From the NCBI RefSeq assembly GCF_016863015.1, contig NZ_BOOB01000016.1:62001-126000 (forward strand): 64,000 nucleotides of DNA, read 5' to 3'. A program made the position numbers and the translations under genes. This stretch comes from Microbispora amethystogenes. Lineage in GTDB: Bacteria; Actinomycetota; Actinomycetes; Streptosporangiales; Streptosporangiaceae. Below, one piece after another: positions 34,582 to 43,396 of this stretch. Position 1 is the first letter of the stretch, and the number at the start of each line of letters is the position of its first letter. A model generated the notes under the pieces. That model saw nothing but the letters and a program-made list of their open reading frames with translations. It did no database searches and was not told the DNA's origin.

Positions 34582-35990
34582 AGCGATGCGCGAACAGACG
34601 TGCACGGCTCAACGCCGCCGTCTTCCGGCCATCGAAACGATCTCCCAGGAACCTGCTCACGTCTCCCAGCGATTTCTTGTCACCGCCCATGCCGTTGGTG
34701 ATGAACCATTGGTCGAGGGCACGCAGGCATCGACGTCGTCCAGACGTGAGGGGTCCCCGGCCTTCAGCATCGGCGGCACGTTCACCCCGACGAGCCGCCT
34801 GGCGAGGTCGCCCATGCCCCGGTCGAAGGGCCTGCGGTCCCGCGCGTCTCCGGCGAAGGCGAGCAGGAACCGGAAGGTGTCCTCCGGGCTGAGCCGGAAC
34901 GCCGGTGACAGGCCAGGCACCCGTGACTCGACCGGGCCGAAGGCGCTGGGCAGCAACTGGTTGGAGTCGCCGAGGTTCGCGCCCTCGGCCATCTCCGTGG
35001 CGTACGCGCCCGCTGTCTCGGCGAGATGGACACGCGTGGGTGGGGCGAAGCGGAAGCCCGAGGTGCCGGTGACGACGGCGTACGCGAACCGCGCCGCGAC
35101 GTCGCTGTGCGCCCCGTCCCTCTCGTCGTACGCGCCGGACGGCGAGGAGGCGTCCGAACGCGTCCGCGGGCTCAGCGTCCCCGGACGTACGGCGGTTCAG
35201 GTCCCGCAGGAACGCCACCAGGCCGGGCCGCCGGTCGCGCGTCCCGCCCGCGTGGGCGAGCAGCGACATGGCGTCCCGGGGAAGCGGGCTGTCCCCGGTC
35301 GCCGGCGCGATCGCGAGCCGTGCCGCCGCCGGGTTCTCGCTCAGCGCCTTGAGGTACGGCGTCAGCGTGGCGCCGTTCGACTCGTCGCCGGGCAGGAACA
35401 TCTGGGTGACCACCACCTCGGCCAGCCACTCGGTGGGCAGGTGCGCGGCGGACAGCAGGTCGCCGATGCTCATGCGGTCCTCGTCCCGGTCCGCTCTGGC
35501 GCGCACGGCGGCGGCGACGGCCGCGAACCCGGGGACCACCGGCCCGCCGCTCACCGCCGAGCCGAACGCCCGGCTCACGGTCCGTACGGCGTCGTCCACG
35601 TTCTCCTGCAGGATGTGGCGCAGGCGCCGGGGGGAGCTCCACCGTGCGGCGCGCACCGATGCCGGCGAAGGAGGCGGCGGTGAACTCGGCGTCGTCGGCG
35701 TGGGCGGCCAGCCTCTCGACGATCTCGCGGTACTCGTCCACGAGATGGACGTCGAACGGCGCGTCCAGATCGACGTCCCGGTACGCCGCGGCGAGCGCGC
35801 CGCCCAGCCGGCGGGCCTCGGCCGCGCCGAGGAGGCTCGTCTCGTCGTACGGGACGAGCGCCGACGAGGCCGTGAGCCGAGCGGGCGACCAGCCGGTCGT
35901 GTTGGCGAGGCTCACCGCCAGGCGGTGGCGGCGGCGCAATACCTCCCATCGTGCCGGGCCGTCCGGGATTGGCGGCGGTGCCGTTGGGTA
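34568..35990 (-). pseudogene. Frameshifted helical protein gene, unknown family
   Basis: Coding potential on the minus strand switches frame at least three times. The first part (ARWEVLRRRHRLAVSLANTT through FAGIGARRTVELPP) breaks near 35640. The second (HILQENVDDAVRTVSRAFGS through RRTSGDAEPADAFGRLLA) breaks near 35150. The third (FAYAVVTGTSGFRFAPPTRVHLAETAGAYATEMAEG through VPPMLKAGDPSRLDDVDA) breaks near 34735. The end (LRALDQWFITNGMGGDKKSLGDVSRFLGDRF) finishes at 34568. The fragments read as one alpha-helical protein of about 470 residues. The 5' end is unclear and may be lost near 36000. Sequencing errors could mimic some of this; several independent shifts favour decay. Confidence 0.7.
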
Positions 35991-36029
35991 GCCGTCCAGT
36001 AACGGCACAAACAGGATGGTGAGTTCGAA

Positions 36030-36185
36030 ATGGCGAATATCGTCCAGCGCATCCGGGACTACCTGCAGACCCCCAAGGGCCGCGAGAACATGGAGAAGGC
36101 CAAGACGATGGCCCGTGATCCCGAGAACCAGCAGCGGCTGCGCCGCCTGATGGACCAGGTGCGCGGGCACCGTACGCCGCGCTGA
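36030..36185 (+). CDS. Small 51-aa basic protein
   Basis: MANIVQRIRDYLQTPKGREN continues to MDQVRGHRTPR. It is a highly charged helical peptide with a conserved look (PKGRENMEKAKTMARDPENQQRLRRL). It starts where the upstream pseudogene probably began, on the opposite strand. Codon use is normal for this genome. The function is unknown; small proteins of this type are widespread in actinomycetes. Confidence 0.65.
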   Translation: MANIVQRIRDYLQTPKGRENMEKAKTMARDPENQQRLRRLMDQVRGHRTPR

Positions 36186-36261
36186 GCCTTCCGGTCGTAC
36201 GGCGGAGCGGCGGGGCCGATGGGGGACCACGGCTGGACATCGGCCCCGAAGTACCGAAAAT

Positions 36262-36363
36262 ATGCGTCACAAGGATAGGTTCGCGTATCGGGAAGAGCTG
36301 ATCGCCGAGATGGAGAAGGCGCCTGCGGCGTACGGGCACCGGCGCGTGGCGCCGGGGCGGTGA
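36262..36363 (+). CDS. 33-aa ORF translationally coupled to the carboxyltransferase gene
   Basis: This short ORF (MRHKDRFAYREELIAEMEKA, ending VAPGR) stops in a 4-bp GTGA overlap with the next start at 36360. The overlap suggests coupled translation. It is too short for an acetyl-CoA carboxylase epsilon subunit as usually described, but might be a small partner or leader. Evidence is positional only. Confidence 0.35.
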   Translation: MRHKDRFAYREELIAEMEKAPAAYGHRRVAPGR

Positions 36364-37853
36364 CCGCCGTGACCAGGCCGGACGCGCGCACCCTGATCGC
36401 GCGGGTGCTCGACCCGCACTCGTGGAAATCGTGGGACGGGCCGCCGCTCGACCGGGCCACGCCGGGGTCGGAGTACGCGGCCGAGCTCGCCCGGGTGCGG
36501 GCGAGGACGGGATACGACGAGTCGGTCGTCACCGGGGAGGGAACTCTCGACGGCCGCCGCGTCGCCGTGATGGCCTGCGAGTTCTCCTTCCTGGCCGGTT
36601 CGATCGGGGTGGCGGCGGCCGAACGGCTCGTGCGGGCGGTCGAGCGGGCAACCTCCGAACGGCTGCCGCTGCTCGCCGCCCCGGCCAGCGGCGGCACCCG
36701 GATGCAGGAGGGCGCCCTGGCCTTCACCCAGATGGTGAAGATCACCGCCGCGGTCGGCGCGCACCGCGCCGCGGGGCTGCCGTACGTCGTCTACCTGCGC
36801 CATCCGACCACGGGCGGGGTGTTCGCGTCGTGGGGCTCGCTCGGGCACGTGACCGCCGCGGAGCCGGGCGCGCTGATCGGCTTCCTCGGGCCACGGGTGT
36901 TCGAGTCGCTGCACGGCTACCCGTTCCCGGAAGGCGTCCAGGTCGCGGAGAACCTCCACGCCCACGGGCTGGTCGACGCCGTGGTCTCGGCCGAGGACGC
37001 CCGGGAGATCGCCGTCAGGGCGCTGGCCGTGCTCTGCGCGCCCCGCTCGGGGCTGTCGCCCGGCCCGGAGCCCGAGGAGGCGGCCGAGCCGGTCCCGGCG
37101 TGGGAGGCGGTGACGCGTTCCCGGCGCGACGACCGGCCCGGCATCCGCGAACTGCTGAAGCACGGGGCGCGCGACGTCACCCCGCTGCACGGCACCGGCA
37201 CCGGCGAGCGCGACCCCGGGCTGCTGCTCGCGCTGGCCAGGTTCGGCACGGCGCCCGCCGTCGTCCTCGGCCAGGACCGGCGGCGGCGCGGCGGCAGCGG
37301 ACTCGGCCCCGCCGGTCTGCGGGTGGCCCGGCGCGGCATGCGCCTGGCCAGCGAACTGGGCCTTCCCCTGGTCACGGTCATCGACACGGCCGGAGCGGCG
37401 CTGTCGAGGGCGGCCGAGGAGGGCGGCCTCGCCGCCGAGATCGCCCGCTGCCTGGCCGACCTCGTCATGCTCGACGCGCCGACCGTGTGCCTGCTCCTTG
37501 GGGAGGGCGCCGGCGGCGCGGCGCTGGCCCTGCTCCCGGCCGACCGGGTCGTCTGCGCGCAGCACGCCTGGCTGTCCCCGCTTCCGCCCGAAGGCGCGTC
37601 GGCGCTGCTGTACCGGACCGTCGACTTCGCCCCCGAGATCGCCGCGGCCCAGGGCGTCCGCGCCACCGACCTGCGGCGGAACGGGATCGTCGACCGGGTG
37701 GTCCCGGAGCGTCCCGACGCGGCGTACGAGCCGGAGGCGTTCTGCGGCCGGGTCGCCGCGACGCTGGAGCACGAGATCGCCGGCCTGCTCGCCCGCCCGG
37801 CGGACGAGCGGACGGCCGCCCGATCCGCCCGCTACCGCGCCCTCGGCCTCTGA
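36360..37853 (+). CDS. Fused alpha/beta carboxyltransferase (acyl-CoA carboxylase type)
   Basis: The 497-aa product contains both halves of a carboxyltransferase. The N-terminal beta-like half has YDESVVTGEGTLDGRRVAVMACEFSFLAGSIGVAAAERLVRAVERA, SGGTRMQEGALAFTQM and TTGGVFASWGSLGHV. The C-terminal alpha-like half has LGLPLVTVIDTAGAALSRAAEEGGLAAEIARCLADL and LLLGEGAGGAALALLPADRV. It lacks the N-terminal zinc ribbon of AccD. It moves a carboxyl group from biotin to an acyl-CoA; no biotin carrier or carboxylase gene is adjacent. GTG 36360 is set by the overlap with the preceding ORF. Confidence 0.9.
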   Translation: MTAVTRPDARTLIARVLDPHSWKSWDGPPLDRATPGSEYAAELARVRARTGYDESVVTGEGTLDGRRVAVMACEFSFLAGSIGVAAAERLVRAVERATSERLPLLAAPASGGTRMQEGALAFTQMVKITAAVGAHRAAGLPYVVYLRHPTTGGVFASWGSLGHVTAAEPGALIGFLGPRVFESLHGYPFPEGVQVAENLHAHGLVDAVVSAEDAREIAVRALAVLCAPRSGLSPGPEPEEAAEPVPAWEAVTRSRRDDRPGIRELLKHGARDVTPLHGTGTGERDPGLLLALARFGTAPAVVLGQDRRRRGGSGLGPAGLRVARRGMRLASELGLPLVTVIDTAGAALSRAAEEGGLAAEIARCLADLVMLDAPTVCLLLGEGAGGAALALLPADRVVCAQHAWLSPLPPEGASALLYRTVDFAPEIAAAQGVRATDLRRNGIVDRVVPERPDAAYEPEAFCGRVAATLEHEIAGLLARPADERTAARSARYRALGL

Positions 37854-37877
37854 CCGGCTGCTACCCGGAAGGCGGCG

Positions 37878-38366
37878 TCACCGGTCGCCCGGCTCCTGGC
37901 CGTCCGGCCGGTCGGGACCGAGCGGCACGGGCACCCGTTCCACCCGGACGGCGTGCACCTCGTCGCGGGGCACCACCACCTCGTACGCGCCGTGGTCCAC
38001 CAGCCAGTAGCCGAGCGTCTCGGCCTTGAGGCCGTTGTGGCCGGTGTAGGCGATGTGGAGGCCGCCCTCCCCGCCGTCGCCTCCGTCGTCCTCGTCCAGC
38101 ACCAGGCAGGGCTCCCCGCCGAACGCCCCGACCGTGCGCAGCAGGGTGAGCCGGTCCAGCGCGGACCGGTCCACCCGCAGCCGCCAGTAGCCGCCGGCGG
38201 CGGTGAAGCCCTCCTGCGGCGCCTCGCTGAACAGCACCACGTCGTCGCTGCCCGGCCCGAGCGCCGCCGCGTACTCCCGGTCGCGGTAGAGGGCGACGAA
38301 CCCCAGGCCGACCGGTTCGCCGCCGTTCGCCGGGCCGGTCACAGGGCCGGTCACAGGGCCGCTCAT
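37878..38366 (-). CDS. Unknown protein, second gene of a pair
   Basis: The 162-aa product has VGLGFVALYRDREYAAALGPGSDDVVLFSEAPQEGFTAAGGYWRLRVDRSALDRLTLLRTVGAFGGEPCLVLDED and ends with a basic and acidic tail. The start ATG overlaps the stop of the upstream gene (ATGA at 38363-38366), so the two are coupled. An acidic Asp/Gly-rich loop (DEDDGGDGGEGG) lies in the middle. I do not recognise the family. Earlier in-frame starts would overlap the upstream gene extensively. Confidence 0.6.
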   Translation of the reverse strand: MSGPVTGPVTGPANGGEPVGLGFVALYRDREYAAALGPGSDDVVLFSEAPQEGFTAAGGYWRLRVDRSALDRLTLLRTVGAFGGEPCLVLDEDDGGDGGEGGLHIAYTGHNGLKAETLGYWLVDHGAYEVVVPRDEVHAVRVERVPVPLGPDRPDGQEPGDR

Positions 38367-38821
38367 CGGGCCGGCCGCCAGGTCAGGCCGTCGTACGCGG
38401 CGAAGGGACGCGCGCCGGCCGGCGTGAGGTGCACGATCTCCGCGCCCGCGGGGATCGGCATCGGCATCGTGTGGAACTGCGGCACCACCTGCTCGCGCGA
38501 GGCGGTGAACCCGTTCCCCGTGAAGGGCGGTGCATCGCTCCAATCTCCGCCCATGTGCTGGCCGTACGGGACGACATAGGTGTCGATGTCCCGGGCGTCC
38601 CACCGCATGACGTACAACTCGGGCACGTCCGGCGTGAGCTCCGACCCGTCGAAGCCCAGATCGAGGGCTTCGACGAGCGCGGCGGGCGAGGTGAGGCGGT
38701 CGCAGTCCTGCACCCGGTAAACGTACCCGGAGATGATCGTGCGCCGGCCCGACAGGTACGGCACGAGCAGCCGCGGCGGAATCACCTTCTGCATCCGCGT
38801 CCTGTGTCCCGGCTCGTTCAT
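38363..38821 (-). CDS. Unknown protein, first gene of a pair
   Basis: The 152-aa product starts MNEPGHRTRMQKVIPPRLLVPYLSGRRTIISGYVYRVQDCDRL and has LYVMRWDARDIDTYVVPYGQHMGGDWSDAPPFTGNGFTAS. A TAAACT hexamer on the minus strand at 38834-38829 lies 7 nt before the ATG and overlaps the stop of the amidase gene, which suggests a leaderless transcript. No family is recognised. The coupling to the next gene implies a joint role. Confidence 0.6.
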   Translation of the reverse strand: MNEPGHRTRMQKVIPPRLLVPYLSGRRTIISGYVYRVQDCDRLTSPAALVEALDLGFDGSELTPDVPELYVMRWDARDIDTYVVPYGQHMGGDWSDAPPFTGNGFTASREQVVPQFHTMPMPIPAGAEIVHLTPAGARPFAAYDGLTWRPAR

Positions 38822-38831
38822 GGGGGGTAGT

Positions 38832-39623
38832 TTACGATCTGTTGACACCCAGCCGTCGGTGTTCCAGCGAGGGGACGGTGGCGCGTGCGGTCGCCGTCCA
38901 GGCGGGGTCGATCTCCGCGACCAGCACGCCGGGGCCGGGGCCCAGGTCGTGGCGGGCCACGCCCATCGGATCGACGAGCATGCTGCGGCCGACACCGAAC
39001 CCGTCCGGTATGGCGGGGTTGGGAGCCTGGCCGACGGCGATCGTGCAGGTGGTGTTCTCGATGGCCCTGGCCCTGACGAGGGTCGTCCAGTGGTCCTCCT
39101 TGAGCGGCCCCGAGCCCCAGGCGGCGATCACCGCGAACGTGTCCGCGCCCTGGTCCACCAGTGCTCGCGCGAGCTCGGGGAACCGGACGTCGTAGCAGGT
39201 GACCAGGCCGATCCTGAGCCCGGCGAGCTCCACGACCACCGGTTCGTCCCCCGGCGCGACCAGGCTCGACTCCTTCGCGCCGAAGGAGTCGAATAGGTGG
39301 ATCTTGCGGTAGGCCGCGGCGAGCGAGCCGTCCGCCCGCAGGGCGACGGCGGTGTTCCACACCCGGCCGTCCTCGGCGGGTTCGAAGACGCCGGCGATGA
39401 CGGCGACGCCGTGCTCACGCGCCGCCTCGGCGAGGCCGGTGACGAACGGTCCGTCGAGCGGTTCGGCCGTGTGCGTCACGCCGCGCCCGAACCGGGTGAG
39501 CGTGGCCTCGGGGAACACGGCGAGGTCCGCTCCCGGCACCCGGGCGAGGGCGTCACGCACGGTCTCGAGGTTGGTCTTCGGGTCGTGGTCGACGGGGATC
39601 TGGCACAGCGCTATGCGGGTCAC
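38832..39623 (-). CDS. Carbon-nitrogen hydrolase (nitrilase superfamily amidase)
   Basis: The 263-aa product has the Glu-Lys-Cys triad of the family: Glu in LAVFPEATLTRF, Lys in AAYRKIHLFDSFG, and Cys in GLVTCYDVRFPELARAL. The FDSFGAKES and GVGRSMLVDPMG segments fit omega-amidase or deaminated-glutathione amidase (Nit1-like) proteins. It hydrolyses a carboxamide and is probably cytoplasmic. Its start overlaps the end of the DUF418 gene by 71 bp. Confidence 0.88.
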   Translation of the reverse strand: MTRIALCQIPVDHDPKTNLETVRDALARVPGADLAVFPEATLTRFGRGVTHTAEPLDGPFVTGLAEAAREHGVAVIAGVFEPAEDGRVWNTAVALRADGSLAAAYRKIHLFDSFGAKESSLVAPGDEPVVVELAGLRIGLVTCYDVRFPELARALVDQGADTFAVIAAWGSGPLKEDHWTTLVRARAIENTTCTIAVGQAPNPAIPDGFGVGRSMLVDPMGVARHDLGPGPGVLVAEIDPAWTATARATVPSLEHRRLGVNRS

Positions 39624-40542
39624 GGCTCCCAGTCTGCCCGGCGGGCGGCTCTCCCCACCAGGTGAGCGTCCGCCAGACCTGCTCCAGCGGGCCGTACCGG
39701 TGACGGGCCAGCCACCACCGGCTGAAGGCGGCCTGCGCGGCCAGGGTCACGAGGGTGAGCCCCACGACGACGACGGCGCCGGAGCCGCCGCCGGCCGGTG
39801 GCGGGAGCACCGCCGCGATCACCAGCGTGCCCGTGACGTAGTTGGTCAGCGCCATCCGTCCCAGGGCCTCGAACAGGGCCGTCCGGCGGGCGAGCAGCAG
39901 GAACGCCGCCGCGTAGGCGGCCGCGCCGCTCACCGCCGCCGCCTGGTAGACGCCGCCCTCGGGCGGCGCGTGGTTCCACCACCAGGTCAGCCCGGCCGTG
40001 AGCGCTCCCGCCGCCGCGCAGACGGCCGCGAGGACCCACGTCCGGCCCGCGCCTCCCGTGCCGTCCGCCACGTTCGGGGCGGCGGCCAGACCGAGCAGGA
40101 ACAGCGCCGTGATCAGCACGTACGGCTCGGAGTCGAGCAGGGAGGCGGCCAGCGTGCCGCAGCCGAGCAGCAGCACCGTCCAGCGGGGCAGCAGGCTCGC
40201 CGGGAGCAGGACCGCCACCCCCAGCAGCGCGTACGGCAGCAGCACCCCGCCGGGATGCACCAGGGTGTGCGCCGCGCCCAGCACGGCCAGCACCGCGAGG
40301 CGCCGGAGCAGGACGACCCGGGGGCGGGCAGCGCGCTTCCGCGCCGAGCGGAGGAACAGCGCGAAGGACAGGCCGAACAGGAACGCGAAGATCGGGTAGA
40401 AGCGGCTCTGGACCAGGTTCTCCATCACCCAGCCGAAAGGGGACGGGTCGCGCCGCTCCGCCGTCCACTGCCAGGTGTTCACGAGCATGATCCCGCAGAC
40501 GGCGAACCCGCGCAGCGCGTCGACCCGCCGGATCCTGCCCAC
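39553..40542 (-). CDS. DUF418-family membrane protein
   Basis: The ~329-aa product has the family start RIRRVDALRGFAVCGIMLVNTWQ and a YPIFAFLFGLSFALFL segment, followed by about eight hydrophobic helices. The C-terminus carries ALGRMALTNYVTGTLVIAAV and SRWWLARHRYGPLEQVWRTLTW, the DUF418 signature. GTG 40542 is preferred because GGGAG is 7 nt upstream; GTG 40548 or 40560 are possible. The function is unknown; the fold is related to membrane acyltransferases. Confidence 0.87.
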   Translation of the reverse strand: MGRIRRVDALRGFAVCGIMLVNTWQWTAERRDPSPFGWVMENLVQSRFYPIFAFLFGLSFALFLRSARKRAARPRVVLLRRLAVLAVLGAAHTLVHPGGVLLPYALLGVAVLLPASLLPRWTVLLLGCGTLAASLLDSEPYVLITALFLLGLAAAPNVADGTGGAGRTWVLAAVCAAAGALTAGLTWWWNHAPPEGGVYQAAAVSGAAAYAAAFLLLARRTALFEALGRMALTNYVTGTLVIAAVLPPPAGGGSGAVVVVGLTLVTLAAQAAFSRWWLARHRYGPLEQVWRTLTWWGEPPAGQTGSRDPHSAVPDPRRPRPEDQPRDRA

Positions 40543-40625
40543 CGTCACGCTCCCTGTCACACCCCGTACGTCGGCGGCTCCGGCCGTTCGAACGGCATCA
40601 GGTGCACCTGCCGCGCGACCGTGAA

Positions 40626-42923
40626 CTACTGCCCATCGTCCAGCCGGTGCTGGTCCGCCAGGCATTCACGCACCCCGTTCTCGGCCGCGGCGAAGGACGG
40701 ATGGCTTTCACCCACGACCTGCCGAGCCAGTCTCAGCGACTCTTCGTACAGTTGGAGGGCAGGGGTCGTGTCGCCGAGCAGCCGCATGACCCGGGCGAGG
40801 TTGTTCATGGAGACGATGTTCGCCGGATGGGTCTCGCCCAGAACCTTGCGCCGCAGCGCGAGAACCTTCTGATGGAGCTCACGTGCCTCTTCCAGATCCC
40901 CTCGCGCGCGCAACACCTCCGCAAGGTTGTTCATCCATACGAGATTGTCGGGATGCTCCTCTCCCAGCAGCTCGCTCCCAACCCTTACTACCTCGGTAGC
41001 GAGACTATGGGCTGTGGAAAGGTCGCCGAGACGGCGGCACACCTTGCCGAGATTGTTCATGGCGATCAGAGTGTGATTGTCGCGTTTACCAGATGTGCGT
41101 AACCGCGTCGAAACAATCTGCTCGTACAGGTGTCTCGCTTGGGGCAGATGCTCCTCCTGTTCCATGAGGACACCGCCCAGATCATTCATCGTCTGGATGG
41201 TGTTCGGATGGTCCTCTCCGAAACCCCGGCGGTAGACAGGGAGAATCTGCTCATAAAGGTTCTTCGCTTCGTCCAAATTCCCGAGCCCGTGAGCAACCAG
41301 GGCAAGACAGTTCGTCAGGCGCAGCAGGCGTGGGTCCGTGTCGGAGAGTTTCTCCTGACCGATGCGCCAGGCTCGGCGGCACAACTCTTCGGCCACCGCG
41401 TAGTCGCCGCTCCGGAAGAGCCGAATGCCAAGCTCGCCGAATAGTTGTGCGGCGAGAACCAACTCTTTCTCGCGAGACGTCGCCACTCCGTTCGTGAGTT
41501 GGGTCCAGACCTTCTCCGCATGGGGAAGCAGGGTGGAAGCGCGTCTCCAGCCATCCGGGTGCCGTTCATCTACCTGGACTCCTGCCCACAGAAGAGCCAA
41601 AGCTGCGTTCAGCCAGCGTGCGACGCTCCAGGATGAGGACGGGTCTCTCCTCGGTACGGCTTTCGCCTGTAAGACGCGTAGCCATCGCGAACTGCGGTTG
41701 CCATCGGCTGTGATCCTGTCCCGGAGCACATCGGAGATCAACTGGTGAACGCGAATGTGCTCGGCGGTGGCCGAGGTGAGAAGGGACGCCTGGAGGAGTG
41801 TCGCGATGGTCTGATCGAGCCCCACGACATCGGTACAAGCGCGCGCGAGCGCGCGAGGAAGCGCGGACGGGCTCATCGCGGGCAGTCCTCGGGGAACCTC
41901 CGTCGGCGCCATTACCGAGAGAACGCGAAGGAGTTGCATGGCCGCGGTGTCGCGTCGCGAGACCCAGTCGAAGGAAAGCTCGAGAGTCGCCTCCACGCTG
42001 ACGCGATTGAGGCCTGAGCCATGCCGAAGCAGGCGTGCCCGACTGGAGTCGTAGCGCTGCAGGTAGTCGCGGAGACCGATGCCGGAGTCACGGCAATACG
42101 CGCCCGCCTGTTCCAGCGCGAGAGGCAGGCCGCCAAGTCTCGCCGCCAGTTTCGCGGAGGAGTCCTGGTCGGTGTCGCCGGCGCGGTTGCGCAGGAAGCG
42201 AGAGGCCTCTTCCTGTGGGAAAACCTGTAGGAGCAGCGTCTCCGCGAGGCGATCGAACTGAGGGTTCCTGGACGTTATGAGGACCTGGCCGCCTGACGTG
42301 ACGGGTACCAGATCCAGCAGGTCCTCGACGATCCTGGCGTCGTCGAATATGAGTAGCCATCCTGCTCGCTCGCTGAGCAGTCCCACGACTTTCTTCGCTG
42401 TGGACTCGGCGGTTGTGGAGGACAGGTTCAGTTGGCGGCCGAGCTCTGCCAGGGAAGAGATTACCGACGTTCGGCTCCCCGCCGGGATCCACCATCCCAA
42501 AGTGACCGACGGGCGTTGGCGATGCGCGTAAGCGAGAGCGAGCTGTGTTTTCCCGACGCCTCCCATGCCGCACAGCAGTAGCGCCCGGCCGCTTCCGCGC
42601 ATCAATATCGTGCCGATCCTGCGAAACTCCGCTCTCCGGTTGCTGAATTCCTTCGCAGGAGCTGGGATGTTCCAGAGCTGGGCATCGCCGTTCGGGACGA
42701 CCGTAACCGGGGAAGTTGAATGTCCGGCTGGCATGCCGTGCCGTGTGCGTAACTCCATCACCAGTACGGGAATCGCGAGCAGTATGCAGATGGGCCATGC
42801 AAGCCACAGACTCGATCGCCAGGAGTCGGGAAGGGCGTTCGACGCGACATTGGTCGTCGCCGGCAGCAGGACGATGGCGATGACCGAAGTGGTCAGAAGC
42901 CAGGAGGTCCGACGAGGTGGCAA
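40626..42923 (-). CDS. Membrane-anchored STAND NTPase with TPR repeats
   Basis: The 765-aa product has two N-terminal membrane helices (about residues 9-24 and 38-56), an NB-ARC-type NTPase with P-loop GMGGVGKT (119-126), Walker B WLLIFDDA, VLITSRN and GLPLALEQAGAY, a linker, and C-terminal TPRs. These are of the kinesin-light-chain type (GEDHPNTIQTMNDLGGVL and repeats of ~42 residues). STAND proteins are signal-triggered switches used in regulation, defence or cell death. TTG 42923 has AAGGAG 6 nt upstream. Codons are less GC-rich than the neighbours, suggesting transfer. No effector domain is fused; an effector may be encoded elsewhere. Confidence 0.88.
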   Translation of the reverse strand: MPPRRTSWLLTTSVIAIVLLPATTNVASNALPDSWRSSLWLAWPICILLAIPVLVMELRTRHGMPAGHSTSPVTVVPNGDAQLWNIPAPAKEFSNRRAEFRRIGTILMRGSGRALLLCGMGGVGKTQLALAYAHRQRPSVTLGWWIPAGSRTSVISSLAELGRQLNLSSTTAESTAKKVVGLLSERAGWLLIFDDARIVEDLLDLVPVTSGGQVLITSRNPQFDRLAETLLLQVFPQEEASRFLRNRAGDTDQDSSAKLAARLGGLPLALEQAGAYCRDSGIGLRDYLQRYDSSRARLLRHGSGLNRVSVEATLELSFDWVSRRDTAAMQLLRVLSVMAPTEVPRGLPAMSPSALPRALARACTDVVGLDQTIATLLQASLLTSATAEHIRVHQLISDVLRDRITADGNRSSRWLRVLQAKAVPRRDPSSSWSVARWLNAALALLWAGVQVDERHPDGWRRASTLLPHAEKVWTQLTNGVATSREKELVLAAQLFGELGIRLFRSGDYAVAEELCRRAWRIGQEKLSDTDPRLLRLTNCLALVAHGLGNLDEAKNLYEQILPVYRRGFGEDHPNTIQTMNDLGGVLMEQEEHLPQARHLYEQIVSTRLRTSGKRDNHTLIAMNNLGKVCRRLGDLSTAHSLATEVVRVGSELLGEEHPDNLVWMNNLAEVLRARGDLEEARELHQKVLALRRKVLGETHPANIVSMNNLARVMRLLGDTTPALQLYEESLRLARQVVGESHPSFAAAENGVRECLADQHRLDDGQ

Positions 42924-43396
42924 GATCGACTCCTTCGAACGCCCTTCGGGGACGGCCTCCGCTGCCCCTCACAGATTACTTGGGGAGAGCGTCCGTGACG
43001 ACATTGCCGGGCAGGTGAAGAGTCACAAATCGGGCAGTGCTGGCGGACGAGTCGGGAGGTGGTCTCTGAGCCGAAGGTAGCGAGTCTTTCGGCCGATCTG
43101 CACGAGAGCGAACTCTTAATCGTGGTAACGGCCGGCCGCACCTCCGGTGCTACGTTGGTCCGGTCGGCAGCTGAATGCGTAATATGGGACGTCTTTCACA
43201 GAATGCCTTCTAGGCCTTACCAAGGGAGTCTGCGGGCGTGCGGCGGAGGAGTACGCCGGCTGGATTATGTGTACCGCGCTAATGTCCTGAGAGCTCGGCG
43301 CACGTCGGGTGATTAATTTTCTTATCGTTTTCATTGCGCTATCAAGGTTTCTTACCTCATTGCCTGCATCTTGAAGGCTTCAGGTAGGCTCACGGC
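42924..43396. other. 473-bp intergenic region
   Basis: No convincing gene is seen. On the minus strand a TAATCT hexamer at 42978-42973 lies ~50 nt before the STAND start. On the plus strand TAGGCT (43385-43390) lies 6 nt before the aminotransferase start. The segment is relatively AT-rich, especially 43310-43360. Confidence 0.5.
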
